DNA of 64,000 nucleotides, from the NCBI RefSeq assembly GCF_002242805.1, contig NZ_MCGQ01000007.1, positions 558,001-622,000 on the forward strand. The letters are read 5' to 3'. Each line of letters opens with the position of its first letter. Within the stretch, counting starts at the first letter, position 1. Positions 51,804-63,472 of the stretch are shown here, piece by piece. The translations under genes and the position numbers were made by a program. Below the pieces are notes generated by a model. The model was not told where the DNA came from. It saw nothing but the letters and a program-made list of their open reading frames with translations, and searched no databases. This DNA is from Streptomyces diastatochromogenes (GTDB taxonomy: Bacteria > Actinomycetota > Actinomycetes > Streptomycetales > Streptomycetaceae).

Positions 51804-52906
51804 TGCGGGCCTCCTGTGGAGTCGTCGGGGGTGGTGTTGTCCTTGCCTTCGGTTGCCTCGGGGGCTTCCGGCTGCGGCTCGGCAGCTTGGGTCTCCTCCG
51901 GTGCCTGCTCGGGCTCCCGTGCCTGCTCCGGTGTCTGCTGCTCGTCGAACGCCGGGCGCGCGTGGTGCCACGGGGCGTCCGAGCTGTGCGGAGGGCGCTG
52001 CGAGGCCGAGCCCGCCGAGGCGCTGCGGGCGCGGCGCGTACCTGCCGGTGCCGAGCCGGGCTCAGGTGCCGACGGGGCTTCGGCAGCGGCCTCCGCCGCC
52101 GCCTGGCTCACCGAACCCTCGCTCGCGCTGCGCGTCCGACGCGGCGGCCGGGCAGCAGCCTCGGCGGCGGCCTCTCCGGCAGCCTGGCTCGCCGAGCCCT
52201 CCGCCGCCGTACGAGTCCGTCGTACCGGACGCTCGCCGGCTGCGGCGCGTTCCCCGGCCGCACGTACCGGCCGCTCCCCCGCCGCACGTGCCGGCCGCTC
52301 CCCCGCCGCGCGGGCCGGGCGTGCCGGGGCAGGCGGCAGTTGGCCCTTCAGCGGGCCCCATTCGTTCGGGTCCGGGACGCCCGGTGGCAGCATCTGGCGG
52401 CGCTTGGGGCCGCCGTGCTCGGACTCGCCCGGCTCCTTGGCGCCGGGCCAGGCCTTGGCCACGCGGGCGGCGAGGACGAAGTCCTTGCGCAGGGGGTGGC
52501 CCTCGAAGGTCTCCGGGAGGAGGAGGTGCTCCAGGCCCGGGTGGCCCTCGAAGTCGACCCCGAACATCTCGTGGGTCTCGCGCTCGTGCCAGGCCGCGCC
52601 CGCGTAGACGCCGACGGCGGAGGGCAGGGTCGGCGCGTCGTGCGGGACCGTCGTACGCAGGATCAGGCGGCGGACCGGCGCGAGGGCGACGACGTGGGCA
52701 CAGACGCGGAAGCCCGTGCCCGGTTCGTCGACGGCGCTCAGCCAGTCGAAGTAGGTGCAGGACAGGGTCGTACGGGCCGTCTCCAGGGCGGTGAGCCAGG
52801 AGGACGGCGGGACGTCCACCGTCAGGACCTCGTACGACTCCTCGGCCGTGGCCTCCGTACCGAAGAGTTCCTCGGCGGGGGCGGGCAGCCAGCCGGCCGT
52901 GCTCAT
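51800..52906 (-). CDS. nuoC: NADH-quinone oxidoreductase subunit C with long low-complexity tail
   Basis: NuoC (30-kDa subunit) helps place NuoB and NuoD. The 368-aa product has a normal domain (to about residue 175) with [20 protein letters not shown] and [20 protein letters not shown]. It then adds about 190 residues of a repetitive, disordered tail: RPARAAGE repeats, then [18 protein letters not shown] and [18 protein letters not shown] repeats, then a Pro/Glu/Gln-rich end. The operon has no nuoD. It overlaps nuoB (ATGA) and nuoH (GTGA). Confidence 0.92.
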   Translation of the reverse strand: MSTAGWLPAPAEELFGTEATAEESYEVLTVDVPPSSWLTALETARTTLSCTYFDWLSAVDEPGTGFRVCAHVVALAPVRRLILRTTVPHDAPTLPSAVGVYAGAAWHERETHEMFGVDFEGHPGLEHLLLPETFEGHPLRKDFVLAARVAKAWPGAKEPGESEHGGPKRRQMLPPGVPDPNEWGPLKGQLPPAPARPARAAGERPARAAGERPVRAAGERAAAGERPVRRTRTAAEGSASQAAGEAAAEAAARPPRRTRSASEGSVSQAAAEAAAEAPSAPEPGSAPAGTRRARSASAGSASQRPPHSSDAPWHHARPAFDEQQTPEQAREPEQAPEETQAAEPQPEAPEATEGKDNTTPDDSTGGPQ

Positions 52907-53526
52907 CGCGCGTCCCCTTCCAGGGCGGGCGCCGGGGGCTTCACCAGACCGCTCTGCAGGGCGGCGGCGGAGGGCCGGGCAGTCCCGTAGCGCTCCTCCA
53001 GCGACTCGCGGGCGATCTTCTCCTGGAGCTTGAGGATGCCCTGGAGCAGCGCCTCGGGGCGCGGCGGGCAGCCGGGCACGTACACGTCGACCGGGATGAT
53101 CTGGTCGACGCCCTTGGTAACGGAGTAGGAGTCCCAGTACGGGCCGCCGCAGTTGGAGCAGGCGCCGAAGGAGATGACGTACTTGGGTTCCGGCATCTGC
53201 TCGTACAGGCGCTTCACGGCCGGGGCCATCTTGTCCGTGACCGTGCCCGACACCACCATCAGGTCGGCCTGGCGCGGCCCGGGCGCGAACGGGATCACGC
53301 CCAGCCGGATGAAGTCGTGCCGGGCCATGGACGCGGCGATGAACTCGATCGCGCAGCAGGCGAGGCCGAAGTTGAACACCCACAGCGAGTAGCGGCGGCC
53401 CCAGTTCAGGACCACCTTCATGGGCTCGGGGGCGAGCCGGGCGAGCGCGCCCAGCCGCTTCGGCTCGGGAAGCAGGAGAGGCTCCGCAGCAGACGGGTTC
53501 ACGTCACCGGACGGGTTCACGCCCAT
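52903..53526 (-). CDS. nuoB: NADH-quinone oxidoreductase subunit B ([4Fe-4S] N2)
   Basis: NuoB carries cluster N2, the last before quinone. The 207-aa product has the N2 cysteines in GLACCAIEF (two adjacent Cys), [12 protein letters not shown] and [12 protein letters not shown]. The start is ATG at 53526 with GGGGG 7 nt upstream and overlaps nuoA by 10 nt. Its C-terminal tail (residues 180-207) is Ala/Pro-rich. Confidence 0.95.
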   Translation of the reverse strand: MGVNPSGDVNPSAAEPLLLPEPKRLGALARLAPEPMKVVLNWGRRYSLWVFNFGLACCAIEFIAASMARHDFIRLGVIPFAPGPRQADLMVVSGTVTDKMAPAVKRLYEQMPEPKYVISFGACSNCGGPYWDSYSVTKGVDQIIPVDVYVPGCPPRPEALLQGILKLQEKIARESLEERYGTARPSAAALQSGLVKPPAPALEGDAR

Positions 53527-53933
53527 GTCAGAACCCCCTTCTTGTAGGCGTACAGCAGGCCCACGGCGAGGAAGCCGAGGAAGATGAACATCTCCACCAG
53601 GGTTGTCGCGCCGTAGCCGGGGGCGGCGAAGACCGTCGCCCACGGGAACAGGAAGATCGAGTCGACCGCGAAGATCACGTAGAGGAAGGCGTAGACGTAG
53701 TAGCGGACCTGGGTGTGGGCCCAGCCCTCGCCCACCGGGTCGACGCCGCACTCGTAGGTCAGGAGTTTCTCGGGGGTGGGCACGACCGGGCGCAGCAGCC
53801 GGCCGGCGCCGAACGCGACCGCGACGAAGAGCACGCCGATGAGGGCGAGCACTCCCACGACCGAGTAGGACCGGAAGTAGCCGCCCGCGACGTCCGCCGC
53901 GGCGATCGTCGAGTTGCCCAACGTCTCCCGCAC
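53517..53933 (-). CDS. nuoA: NADH-quinone oxidoreductase subunit A
   Basis: The 138-aa product has three membrane segments and the conserved [20 protein letters not shown] and [20 protein letters not shown] segments. The GTG at 53933 has GAGGG 6 nt upstream; the open frame runs on to 54302 but without support. It is the first gene of the operon; a possible promoter lies at 54011-54039. Confidence 0.92.
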   Translation of the reverse strand: MRETLGNSTIAAADVAGGYFRSYSVVGVLALIGVLFVAVAFGAGRLLRPVVPTPEKLLTYECGVDPVGEGWAHTQVRYYVYAFLYVIFAVDSIFLFPWATVFAAPGYGATTLVEMFIFLGFLAVGLLYAYKKGVLTWA

Positions 53934-54010
53934 CGTCCGCCCTCGCTCCCTGACCTCGTGACTTGGTGAACCCTGTGATGCATCGTGATTCGAGGATCTG
54001 TACGCACGGG

Positions 54011-54039
54011 AGTCTAGGCCCTGATAAAGACACGGTAAG
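54011..54039 (-). promoter_or_regulatory. Possible promoter of the nuo operon
   Basis: On the minus strand CTTACC (-35) and TAGACT (-10) are separated by 17 nt, about 80-100 nt before the nuoA start. The -10 fits the HrdB-type consensus, but the -35 is weak. Confidence 0.35.
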
Positions 54040-54078
54040 CAGCCCGTCACACCATGAGACGTGGGGAGGGTGCGGAGG

Positions 54079-54093
54079 GTGGGGTTTTCCCCC
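54079..54093. promoter_or_regulatory. GGGG-N4-CCCC element upstream of the first sensor kinase
   Basis: GTGGGGTTTTCCCCC, 60 nt before the first kinase start. A near-identical block with AAAA in the middle lies before the second kinase (55388-55402). It is a candidate operator for the shared response regulator; the spacer is not symmetric. Confidence 0.4.
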
Positions 54094-54153
54094 GGGCACA
54101 GGGGCGGTGGACCGCATGGCGCAAGGGGTGCCGGGCACGGCAGGCTGACCGGT

Positions 54154-55344
54154 ATGACCGCTCCCACCACCGCCGCCGACCGGGCCGACCGTGCCGACGG
54201 CCCCGACCGTCTGCCTCCGGCTCGGTTCGCCCTCGACGCGCACACCTGGAAGGAGATCGCGCATCTCCTGTTGAACCTGCCGGTGTCGCTGCTCGGCTTC
54301 ACCTACGTGTTCACCGTGGTGTTCGTCAGCGGAGTCCTCACCCTCACAGTGATCGGGCTTCCGCTGCTGGCCGTCTGCCTGCTGGGCGCCCGGCAACTGG
54401 GCAAGCTGGAGCGGATCCGGTCCCGGGCGCTGCTCGGGGTGCGGATCGAGGAGCCGACGCCGCTGCCGATCGCCCGGGGCGGCGGGCCGATGCAGCGGCT
54501 GTGGCTGGCGCTGAAGGACCCGGTGGGCTGGCGGACGCTGCTGTACGACCTCATCCGGCTGCCCTGGGGGATCCTCACCTTCGCCCTCGTGCTGACTTCG
54601 CTGTTCGTGCTGTGGCCTGTGCTGCCGTTCATCACGCGGGGCCTGGCCAACGTGGACCGGGCGATGGTGCGCGGACTGCTGTCACCCTCCGACGAGCTGG
54701 AACGCCGTATCGCCGAGCTGGAGTCGGACCGCGGGATCGTGGTCGACACGGCGGCCGCCGATCTGCGCCGTATCGAGCGGGATCTGCACGACGGGGCGCA
54801 GGCCCGGCTGGTGAACCTGGCCATGGGGCTCGGCCTGGCCAAGGAGAAGCTGCTGGAGGACCCGGACACGGCTGCCGCGATGGTCGCGGAGGCGCACGGC
54901 GAGGTGAAGCTCGCGCTGCAGGAACTGCGCGACCTCGCGCGCGGGATCCATCCGGCCGTGCTGACCGACCGGGGCCTGGACGCGGCCCTCTCCTCGGTCG
55001 CCTCGCGGTGCACGGTCCCGGTGAAGGTGACGGCGGACCTGCCGGCCCGGCCGGCGGCGGCCATCGAGGGCATCGCCTACTTCACCGTCTCCGAGCTGCT
55101 GCAGAACATCAGCAAGCACAGCGGGGCGCGCTCGGCCTCGGTGGACGTGTGGCGCTCGGACGACCGGCTGCTCATCCAGGTCCGGGACGACGGCCGCGGC
55201 GGCGCCAGCCTGGAGGGCGGCAGCGGGATGCGGGGCCTGGCGGAGCGGCTGGGCGCGGTGGACGGCCTGTTCGTGGTCGACTCACCGGCCGGTGGCCCGA
55301 CGGTGGTCACGGCGGAGCTGCCCTGGCGTGACCGCCAGGAGTAG
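54154..55344 (+). CDS. Two-component sensor histidine kinase, HisKA_3 type (copy 1)
   Basis: The 396-aa product has an N-terminal membrane domain with about four segments (putative-sensor type), then the dimerisation and His domain ([20 protein letters not shown], His about residue 213), and a HATPase domain ([20 protein letters not shown], then [15 protein letters not shown]). The signal is unknown. The start follows CAGG at ATG 54154. The C-terminal half is nearly identical to copy 2, so it comes from a tandem duplication. Its regulator is the LuxR-type protein at 56986. Confidence 0.9.
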   Translation: MTAPTTAADRADRADGPDRLPPARFALDAHTWKEIAHLLLNLPVSLLGFTYVFTVVFVSGVLTLTVIGLPLLAVCLLGARQLGKLERIRSRALLGVRIEEPTPLPIARGGGPMQRLWLALKDPVGWRTLLYDLIRLPWGILTFALVLTSLFVLWPVLPFITRGLANVDRAMVRGLLSPSDELERRIAELESDRGIVVDTAAADLRRIERDLHDGAQARLVNLAMGLGLAKEKLLEDPDTAAAMVAEAHGEVKLALQELRDLARGIHPAVLTDRGLDAALSSVASRCTVPVKVTADLPARPAAAIEGIAYFTVSELLQNISKHSGARSASVDVWRSDDRLLIQVRDDGRGGASLEGGSGMRGLAERLGAVDGLFVVDSPAGGPTVVTAELPWRDRQE

Positions 55345-55387
55345 CCGGGCCCCGCACGCCCTCCGGACCCTTTGCACACCCGCAGGG

Positions 55388-55402
55388 GTGGGGAAAACCC
55401 CC
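55388..55402. promoter_or_regulatory. GGGG-N4-CCCC element upstream of the second sensor kinase
   Basis: GTGGGGAAAACCCCC, 102 nt before the second kinase start. It matches the element at 54079-54093 outside the four central bases. The shared pattern suggests that the same factor binds both. Confidence 0.4.
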
Positions 55403-55504
55403 GCCCCAAGAGGCCGACGGCCTCCATGGCCCGCGAAGTCGCGGCGCACCAGGCTGGAAGACACGGCAGCACGCCGCCAGGACGAGGAGAACGGGACGAC
55501 ACCG

Positions 55505-56833
55505 ATGGCCACGGAGTACGGACGACAGGGGTACGTCTCGCCCGGCGAGCGGCGCCACCGGCTGCCCGCCGCGCTGCGGGCACCGTTCGAGGCGCGCAGC
55601 TGGCGCGAGTTCGGCTACGTGCTGCTGAGCCTGCCGATCGCGGTCGTGCTGTTCAGCTGGACGGTCACCATGGTGGCGCTCGGCGCGGGCCTGCTGGTGA
55701 CCTTCCTCGGCATCCCGGTGCTGGCGGCGGCGCTCGCGAGCTGCCGGGGCTTCGGCGCGCTGGAACGCACGCGCGCGCGTGCGCTGCTGCGCCTGGAGGT
55801 GGCCGACCCGGAACCGCTGCGGATGCGTCGGCCGGGCGGGTTCGCGTGGATGGGCGCGGTGCTGAAGAGCGGCACGTCGTGGCGGCATCTGCTGTACGCG
55901 CTGCTGCAGTTCCCCTGGTCGCTGTTCTCGTTCGTCGTGGCGGTGAACTTCTGGGCGTACGGCTGGGCGCTGCTGACGTACCCGCTGTGGTTCTGGGTGT
56001 TCCCGATGTACGCCGGCCAGGGGGGCCTTCAGCTGTACGGCGACGAGCACCACAGGGTGTATCTCGACAACCCGTTCGAGATCACCGTGACCGCGCTGGT
56101 CGGTCTGCTGTTCACGCTGGCCACGCCGTGGATCGTACGGGGGCTGACCACGGTGGACGGACTGCTGGTGCGCGGGCTGCTCGGGCCGTCGCGGCTGTCG
56201 GCGCGGGTCGTGGAGCTGGAGTCGGACCGCGGGGTCGTGGTGGACACGGCCGCCGCCGATCTGCGCCGTATCGAGCGGGACCTGCACGACGGGGCGCAGG
56301 CTCGGCTGGTGAGCCTGGCCATGGATCTGGGCCTGGCCAAGGAGAAGCTGCGGGAGGATCCGCAGGCGGCGGCCCGGATGGTGGATGAGGCCCACGGCGA
56401 GGTGAAGACCGCCCTGCAGGAGCTGCGCGACCTCGCGCGCGGGATCCATCCGGCCGTGCTGACCGACCGCGGCCTGGACGCGGCCCTCTCCTCGGTCGCC
56501 TCCCGCTGTACGGTCCCGGTGCGGGTGGAGGTCGACCTGCCGGCCCGGCCGGCCGCGGCCATCGAGGGCATCGCCTACTTCACCGTCTCCGAGCTGCTGC
56601 AGAACATCAGCAAGCACAGCCGGGCGCGCTCCGCCTCGGTCGACGTGTGGCAGGCGGAGGACCGGCTGATGCTCCAGGTCATGGACGACGGGGTGGGCGG
56701 CGCGGACGCCTCCCGGGGCTCGGGCCTGGCGGGCCTGGCCGGCCGCCTGGACGCGGTGGACGGAGTCCTGGTGGTGGACTCGCCGGCGGGCGGCCCCACC
56801 CGGGTGATCGCCGAGCTGCCCTGGCGGTCCTGA
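55505..56833 (+). CDS. Two-component sensor histidine kinase, HisKA_3 type (copy 2)
   Basis: The 442-aa product has a longer sensor part than copy 1: residues 1-210 hold about six hydrophobic segments (for example FGYVLLSLPIAVVLFSWTVT and WAYGWALLTYPLWFWVFPMY). The kinase core ([20 protein letters not shown], then the N-box [20 protein letters not shown] and MDDGVGGADASRGSG) is nearly the same as copy 1 in amino acids and DNA. The output is probably shared, while the input sensors have diverged. It starts with ATG at 55505. Confidence 0.9.
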   Translation: MATEYGRQGYVSPGERRHRLPAALRAPFEARSWREFGYVLLSLPIAVVLFSWTVTMVALGAGLLVTFLGIPVLAAALASCRGFGALERTRARALLRLEVADPEPLRMRRPGGFAWMGAVLKSGTSWRHLLYALLQFPWSLFSFVVAVNFWAYGWALLTYPLWFWVFPMYAGQGGLQLYGDEHHRVYLDNPFEITVTALVGLLFTLATPWIVRGLTTVDGLLVRGLLGPSRLSARVVELESDRGVVVDTAAADLRRIERDLHDGAQARLVSLAMDLGLAKEKLREDPQAAARMVDEAHGEVKTALQELRDLARGIHPAVLTDRGLDAALSSVASRCTVPVRVEVDLPARPAAAIEGIAYFTVSELLQNISKHSRARSASVDVWQAEDRLMLQVMDDGVGGADASRGSGLAGLAGRLDAVDGVLVVDSPAGGPTRVIAELPWRS

Positions 56834-56985
56834 GGGCGCACGTCCACCGAGGTAGGCCCCCTACGCCACCCCTGTGATTCCCCAGCTCCCGCGCACGACG
56901 GCCCGAATGCTGGAATGCTGGACCTCCGTGAAGGACGTCGTCGGAAGGTCGGGCTGTGGGGGGCCGGGAGATCGTGGAGGACAGG

Positions 56986-57645
56986 GTGCGGGTGGTCATC
57001 GCCGAGGACTCGGTGCTGCTTCGGGAGGGCCTGACCCGGTTGCTGACCGACCGCGGGCACGATGTCGTGGCAGGCGTCGGGGACGCGGAGGCGCTGATCA
57101 AGACCATCGCCGACCTGGACGCACAGGGCACGCTGCCGGACGTGGTGGTGGCGGACGTACGGATGCCGCCGACGCACACCGACGAGGGCGTGCGGGCGGC
57201 CGTACGGCTGCGCAAGGCGCACCCCGGGCTCGGGGTGCTGGTGCTGTCGCAGTACGTGGAGGAGCGCTACGCCACCGAACTGCTGGCCGGTTCCAGCCGG
57301 GGCGTGGGCTATCTGCTCAAGGACCGGGTCGCCGAGGTGCGGGAGTTCGTGGACGCGGTGGTGCGGGTGGCCGACGGCGGCACGGCGCTGGACCCGGAGG
57401 TGGTCGCGCAGCTGCTCGGCCGCAGCCGCAAGCAGGACGTGCTGGCCGGGCTCACCCCGCGCGAGCGCGAGGTGCTGGGGCTGATGGCGGAGGGGCGGAC
57501 GAACTCGGCCATCGCCCGGCAGCTGGTGGTCAGCGACGGGGCCGTGGAGAAGCACGTCAGCAACATCTTCCTGAAGCTCGGGCTGTCCCAGAGCGACGGC
57601 GACCACCGGCGTGTTCTGGCCGTTCTGACGTACCTGAACTCGTAA
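56986..57645 (+). CDS. NarL/LuxR-family response regulator
   Basis: The 219-aa product begins MRVVIAEDSVLLREGLTRLL. The receiver domain has the phosphoacceptor Asp in VVVADVRMPP and Lys in YLLKDRV. The output domain is a LuxR helix-turn-helix (LTPREREVLGLMAEGRTNSA, then IARQLVVSDGAVEKHVSNIF). GGAGG lies 5 nt before the GTG at 56986; in-frame GTGs at 56956 and 56974 are less supported. It is the only regulator next to the two kinases. Confidence 0.92.
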   Translation: MRVVIAEDSVLLREGLTRLLTDRGHDVVAGVGDAEALIKTIADLDAQGTLPDVVVADVRMPPTHTDEGVRAAVRLRKAHPGLGVLVLSQYVEERYATELLAGSSRGVGYLLKDRVAEVREFVDAVVRVADGGTALDPEVVAQLLGRSRKQDVLAGLTPREREVLGLMAEGRTNSAIARQLVVSDGAVEKHVSNIFLKLGLSQSDGDHRRVLAVLTYLNS

Positions 57646-57937
57646 CGGGCCGACACTGTGTCAGCAGCGTGTCAGTCCGTCCGGCTTCTGTGGATGCCGG
57701 ACATCCGGGAGGCCGCAGGAGAGAGCGGGAGACAACCGAGGAACGCGCGGGAAGCGTCTTGATCGATGCTCCAGCGATGCGGGAAAGCATGAGAAGTCAG
57801 CGCGACCAGCCGTCTCGAAAAGCCACCCGTCCGCGGATGGCCACGGGAAGGCGACCCTAACCGACGTAGGGTTGATACCGGGATGGTCCCTGGGACGACC
57901 ATCCCCGGAACAGCCGCCTCGAAGGAGGTCCAGTTCA

Positions 57938-60920
<2,983 letters not shown>

Positions 60921-60936
60921 TTCCGCCGCTTTTCGA

Positions 60937-61347
60937 TCACGAGGCCCGGGAGCGGAGTTCCCGGGCCTCGTCGTAGGCCTGGCGGGCCTTCTCCACCTCA
61001 CCCATGCGGTCGTGCGTCCACTGCGCCAGGGACCGCACCTGCTGCGCCGCCTCACGGCCGAGGTCGGTGAGCGAGTAGTCGACGCGGGGCGGGATGACCG
61101 GCTTGGCGTCCCGGTGGACCAGGCCGTCGCGCTCCAGCGTCTGGAGGGTCTGGGTGAGCATCTTCTCGCTGATACGGCCCACCTGGTCGATCGCCCGCCG
61201 CAGCTCACTGAACCGCCGCGAGCCCTCCATCAGCTCGATCAGGACGAGCACGCCCCAGCGGCTGGTGACGTGCTCCAGGACGAGCCGGTAGGGGCACATG
61301 GCCTCGGCTTCGGCTCCGGTGCGCGCACGCGCATTACTTACTGCCAT
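60937..61347 (-). CDS. HxlR-family transcriptional regulator with one cysteine
   Basis: The 136-aa product is a winged helix protein: VLEHVTSRWGVLVLIELMEG, then RRFSELRRAIDQVGRISEKM, then HRDAKPVIPPRVDYSLTDLG. Its only cysteine is in EAMCPYRLVLEH (about residue 18), the place of the redox-active Cys in QorR/YodB-type members. It is divergent from a QorB-like gene, and an inverted repeat lies between them. Quinone or thiol sensing is inferred from the subfamily. Confidence 0.9.
   Translation of the reverse strand: MAVSNARARTGAEAEAMCPYRLVLEHVTSRWGVLVLIELMEGSRRFSELRRAIDQVGRISEKMLTQTLQTLERDGLVHRDAKPVIPPRVDYSLTDLGREAAQQVRSLAQWTHDRMGEVEKARQAYDEARELRSRAS
60939..60971 (+). terminator. Terminator of korAB (inside the HxlR 3' coding end)
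   Basis: ACGAGGCCCGGGA (60939-60951) pairs with TCCCGGGCCTCGT (60959-60971), a perfect 13-bp stem with a 7-nt loop, 18 nt after korB. It overlaps the last 11 codons of the opposing HxlR gene, so the same DNA encodes protein and ends korB. Confidence 0.8.
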
Positions 61348-61350
61348 GCC

Positions 61351-61375
61351 AGTACCTTACTTCAAAGTGGGTACT
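61351..61375. promoter_or_regulatory. Inverted repeat between the HxlR gene and the reductase gene, candidate operator
   Basis: AGTACC (61351-61356) and GGTACT (61370-61375) are exact inverted repeats 13 nt apart. They lie 4 nt before the HxlR ATG on one side and 63 nt before the reductase on the other. That spacing would suit autorepression by the HxlR dimer. Confidence 0.6.
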
Positions 61376-61438
61376 TTCGCTCGGTTAGTGCACCTCCTAG
61401 GGTGAGTGCCATAGGCACCCCACAAGGAGTTCTGAACC

Positions 61439-62293
61439 ATGAGCATCGTCGTCACCGGAGCCACCGGACACCTCGGCCGTCACGTCGTGGAGCAGCTGCT
61501 GGAGAAGGTTCCGGCCGAGCAGATCACCGCCGTCGTGCGCGACGAGGCGAAGGCCGCCGACTTCGCGGCCCGCGGGGTGAAGCTCGCCGTCGCCGACTAC
61601 AACACGCCCGAGACCTTCGACGGCCTGTTCGCGGCCGGTGACAAGGTCCTGCTGATCTCCGGCAACGAGTTCGACAAGGGCCGGGTGCAGCAGCACCAGG
61701 TCGTCATCGACGCCGCCAAGGCGGCCGGCGTGGCGCTGCTCGCGTACACCAGCGCCCCGGGCAGCCTCAAGGCCGCGCTCGCCGACGACCACCGGGCCAC
61801 CGAGGAGGCGCTGCTCGCCTCCGGTCTGCCCTACAGCCTGCTGCGCAACGGCTGGTACCACGAGAACTACACCGAGAACCTGGCCCCGGTGCTGGAGCAC
61901 GACGCGGTCGTCGCGGCGGCCGGCGAGGGCCGGGTCTCCTCGGCCTCCCGCGCCGACTACGCGGCCGCCGCGGCCGCCGTGCTGACCGGCGAGGGCCACG
62001 AGAACACCACGTACGAGCTGGGCGGCGACGCGGCGTGGAGCTTCGCCGAGTACGCGGCCGAGCTGAGCCGGCAGACCGGCAAGGAGATCGCCTACAACGC
62101 CGTCACCGACGAGGTCCTGAAGGGCATTCTGGCGGGCGCCGGGCTGCCCGCGCCCCTCGTCGAGATCTTCGTGGGCGTGGACGCGTCGATCGAGAAGGGC
62201 GAGCTGGTCGTCTCCTCCGGCGACCTGTCCCGCCTGGCCGGCCGCCCGACCACGCCGCTGGCCGAGGCGGTCGCCGCCGCACTCAAGGGCTGA
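61439..62293 (+). CDS. NAD(P)H:quinone oxidoreductase-like, NmrA family (QorB type)
   Basis: The 284-aa product begins MSIVVTGATGHLGRHVVEQL, a dinucleotide-binding GxTGxxG, followed by TAVVRDEAKAADFAARGVKL, GVALLAYTSAPGSLKAALAD and SLLRNGWYHENYTENLAPVL. This pattern matches QtfB/QorB-type quinone reductases. A GGAG sits 10 nt before the ATG. It is divergent from the HxlR regulator. Substrate quinone unknown. Confidence 0.9.
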   Translation: MSIVVTGATGHLGRHVVEQLLEKVPAEQITAVVRDEAKAADFAARGVKLAVADYNTPETFDGLFAAGDKVLLISGNEFDKGRVQQHQVVIDAAKAAGVALLAYTSAPGSLKAALADDHRATEEALLASGLPYSLLRNGWYHENYTENLAPVLEHDAVVAAAGEGRVSSASRADYAAAAAAVLTGEGHENTTYELGGDAAWSFAEYAAELSRQTGKEIAYNAVTDEVLKGILAGAGLPAPLVEIFVGVDASIEKGELVVSSGDLSRLAGRPTTPLAEAVAAALKG

Positions 62294-62330
62294 GACTCCC
62301 CGCCCCTGGCCCTTCGGCACCTCCACCCTC

Positions 62331-62368
62331 GCCTGTCATGACCGTATGCCGATACGGGCATGACAGGC
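62331..62368 (+). terminator. Terminator after the QorB-like gene
   Basis: GCCTGTCATG (62331-62340) pairs with CATGACAGGC (62359-62368); inside, CCGTAT pairs with ATACGG around GCCG. It lies 37 nt after the stop and 60 nt before rarD. Confidence 0.75.
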
Positions 62369-62428
62369 AGGGGTGCTCGGCGCTACCTTCGTTCTCGCGT
62401 GCGTGAGTGAGGCGAGAAGGAGGGGCCC

Positions 62429-63379
62429 GTGGCCGGGACGACCAAGGGAGAGCACCGGGCAGGCCTGCTGAACGGCTTCGCCGCGTACGGCATGTGGGGG
62501 CTGGTCCCCCTGTTCTGGCCGCTGCTGAAGCCCGCCGAAGCCCTGGAGATCCTGGCCCACCGCATGGTGTGGTCCCTCCTCTTCGTCGCCGTCGCCCTGC
62601 TCGTCCTGCGGCGCTGGGCCTGGGCCGGGGAGCTGCTGCGGCAGCCGCGGCGGCTCGGCCTCATAGCGCTCGCGGCGGCCTTCATCACCGTGAACTGGGG
62701 CGTCTACATCTGGGCCGTGAACGCCGGTCACGTGGTCGAGACGTCCCTCGGGTACTTCATCAACCCGCTGGTGACCATCGCGATGGGTGTGCTGATCCTG
62801 AAGGAACGGCTGCGGCCCGTGCAGTGGGCGGCGGTCGGGGTCGGCGTCGCCGCCGTCGTCGTGCTGGCCGTCGGCTACGGCCGTCCGCCGTGGATCTCTC
62901 TCTGTCTCGCCTTCTCGTTCGCCACCTACGGGCTGGTGAAGAAGAAGGTCGCCCTCGGCGGCATCGAGTCGCTGGCCGCCGAGACCGCGATCCAGTTCCT
63001 GCCCGCGCTCGGCTATCTGCTCTGGCTCACCGCACACGGCGGCTCCACCTTCGCGAGCGAGGGCGCGGGGCACACGGCCCTGCTCGCCTCGACCGGCATC
63101 GTCACCGCGCTGCCGCTGGTCTGCTTCGGCGCGGCCGCAATCCGCGTGCCGCTGTCCACGCTGGGGCTGCTGCAGTACCTGGCCCCCGTGTTCCAGTTCC
63201 TGCTCGGCGTCCTCTACTTCCACGAGGCCATGCCCGCCGCGCGCTGGGCCGGCTTTGGGCTGGTCTGGCTGGCGCTGGTCCTGCTCACCTCGGACGCGCT
63301 GCGCGCCGCGCGGAGGCCGAGGACGATGGTCGTACCGCCCCGCACCGAGACGACCAGCTCCGCTCCGGTGGACGCCTGA
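62429..63379 (+). CDS. rarD: EamA/RarD-type membrane transporter
   Basis: The 316-aa product has about ten membrane segments, the RarD layout. It begins MAGTTKGEHRAGLLNGFAAY and contains GLVPLFWPLLKPAEALEILA, HRMVWSLLF, SLGYFINPLVTIAMGVLILK and PLSTLGLLQYLAPVFQFLLG. Physiological substrate unknown (chloramphenicol-sensitivity name only). GTG start with AGGAGG 5 nt upstream. Confidence 0.93.
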   Translation: MAGTTKGEHRAGLLNGFAAYGMWGLVPLFWPLLKPAEALEILAHRMVWSLLFVAVALLVLRRWAWAGELLRQPRRLGLIALAAAFITVNWGVYIWAVNAGHVVETSLGYFINPLVTIAMGVLILKERLRPVQWAAVGVGVAAVVVLAVGYGRPPWISLCLAFSFATYGLVKKKVALGGIESLAAETAIQFLPALGYLLWLTAHGGSTFASEGAGHTALLASTGIVTALPLVCFGAAAIRVPLSTLGLLQYLAPVFQFLLGVLYFHEAMPAARWAGFGLVWLALVLLTSDALRAARRPRTMVVPPRTETTSSAPVDA

Positions 63380-63456
63380 CGGGGCTGGACGCCTGACGGA
63401 GGGTCGGGTGTCAGTGGCGGGCCGCATGATGGGGGGGCCGGGTGTCAGTGGCGGGC
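63370..63456. repeat. Two short direct repeats between rarD and the VOC gene
   Basis: GGACGCCTGACGG is repeated at 63370-63382 and 63387-63399; the first copy includes the rarD TGA. CGGGTGTCAGTGGCGGGC is repeated at 63405-63422 and 63439-63456. Both pairs are exact. Confidence 0.7.
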
Positions 63457-63472
63457 GCTATAAGTGGTGCCC

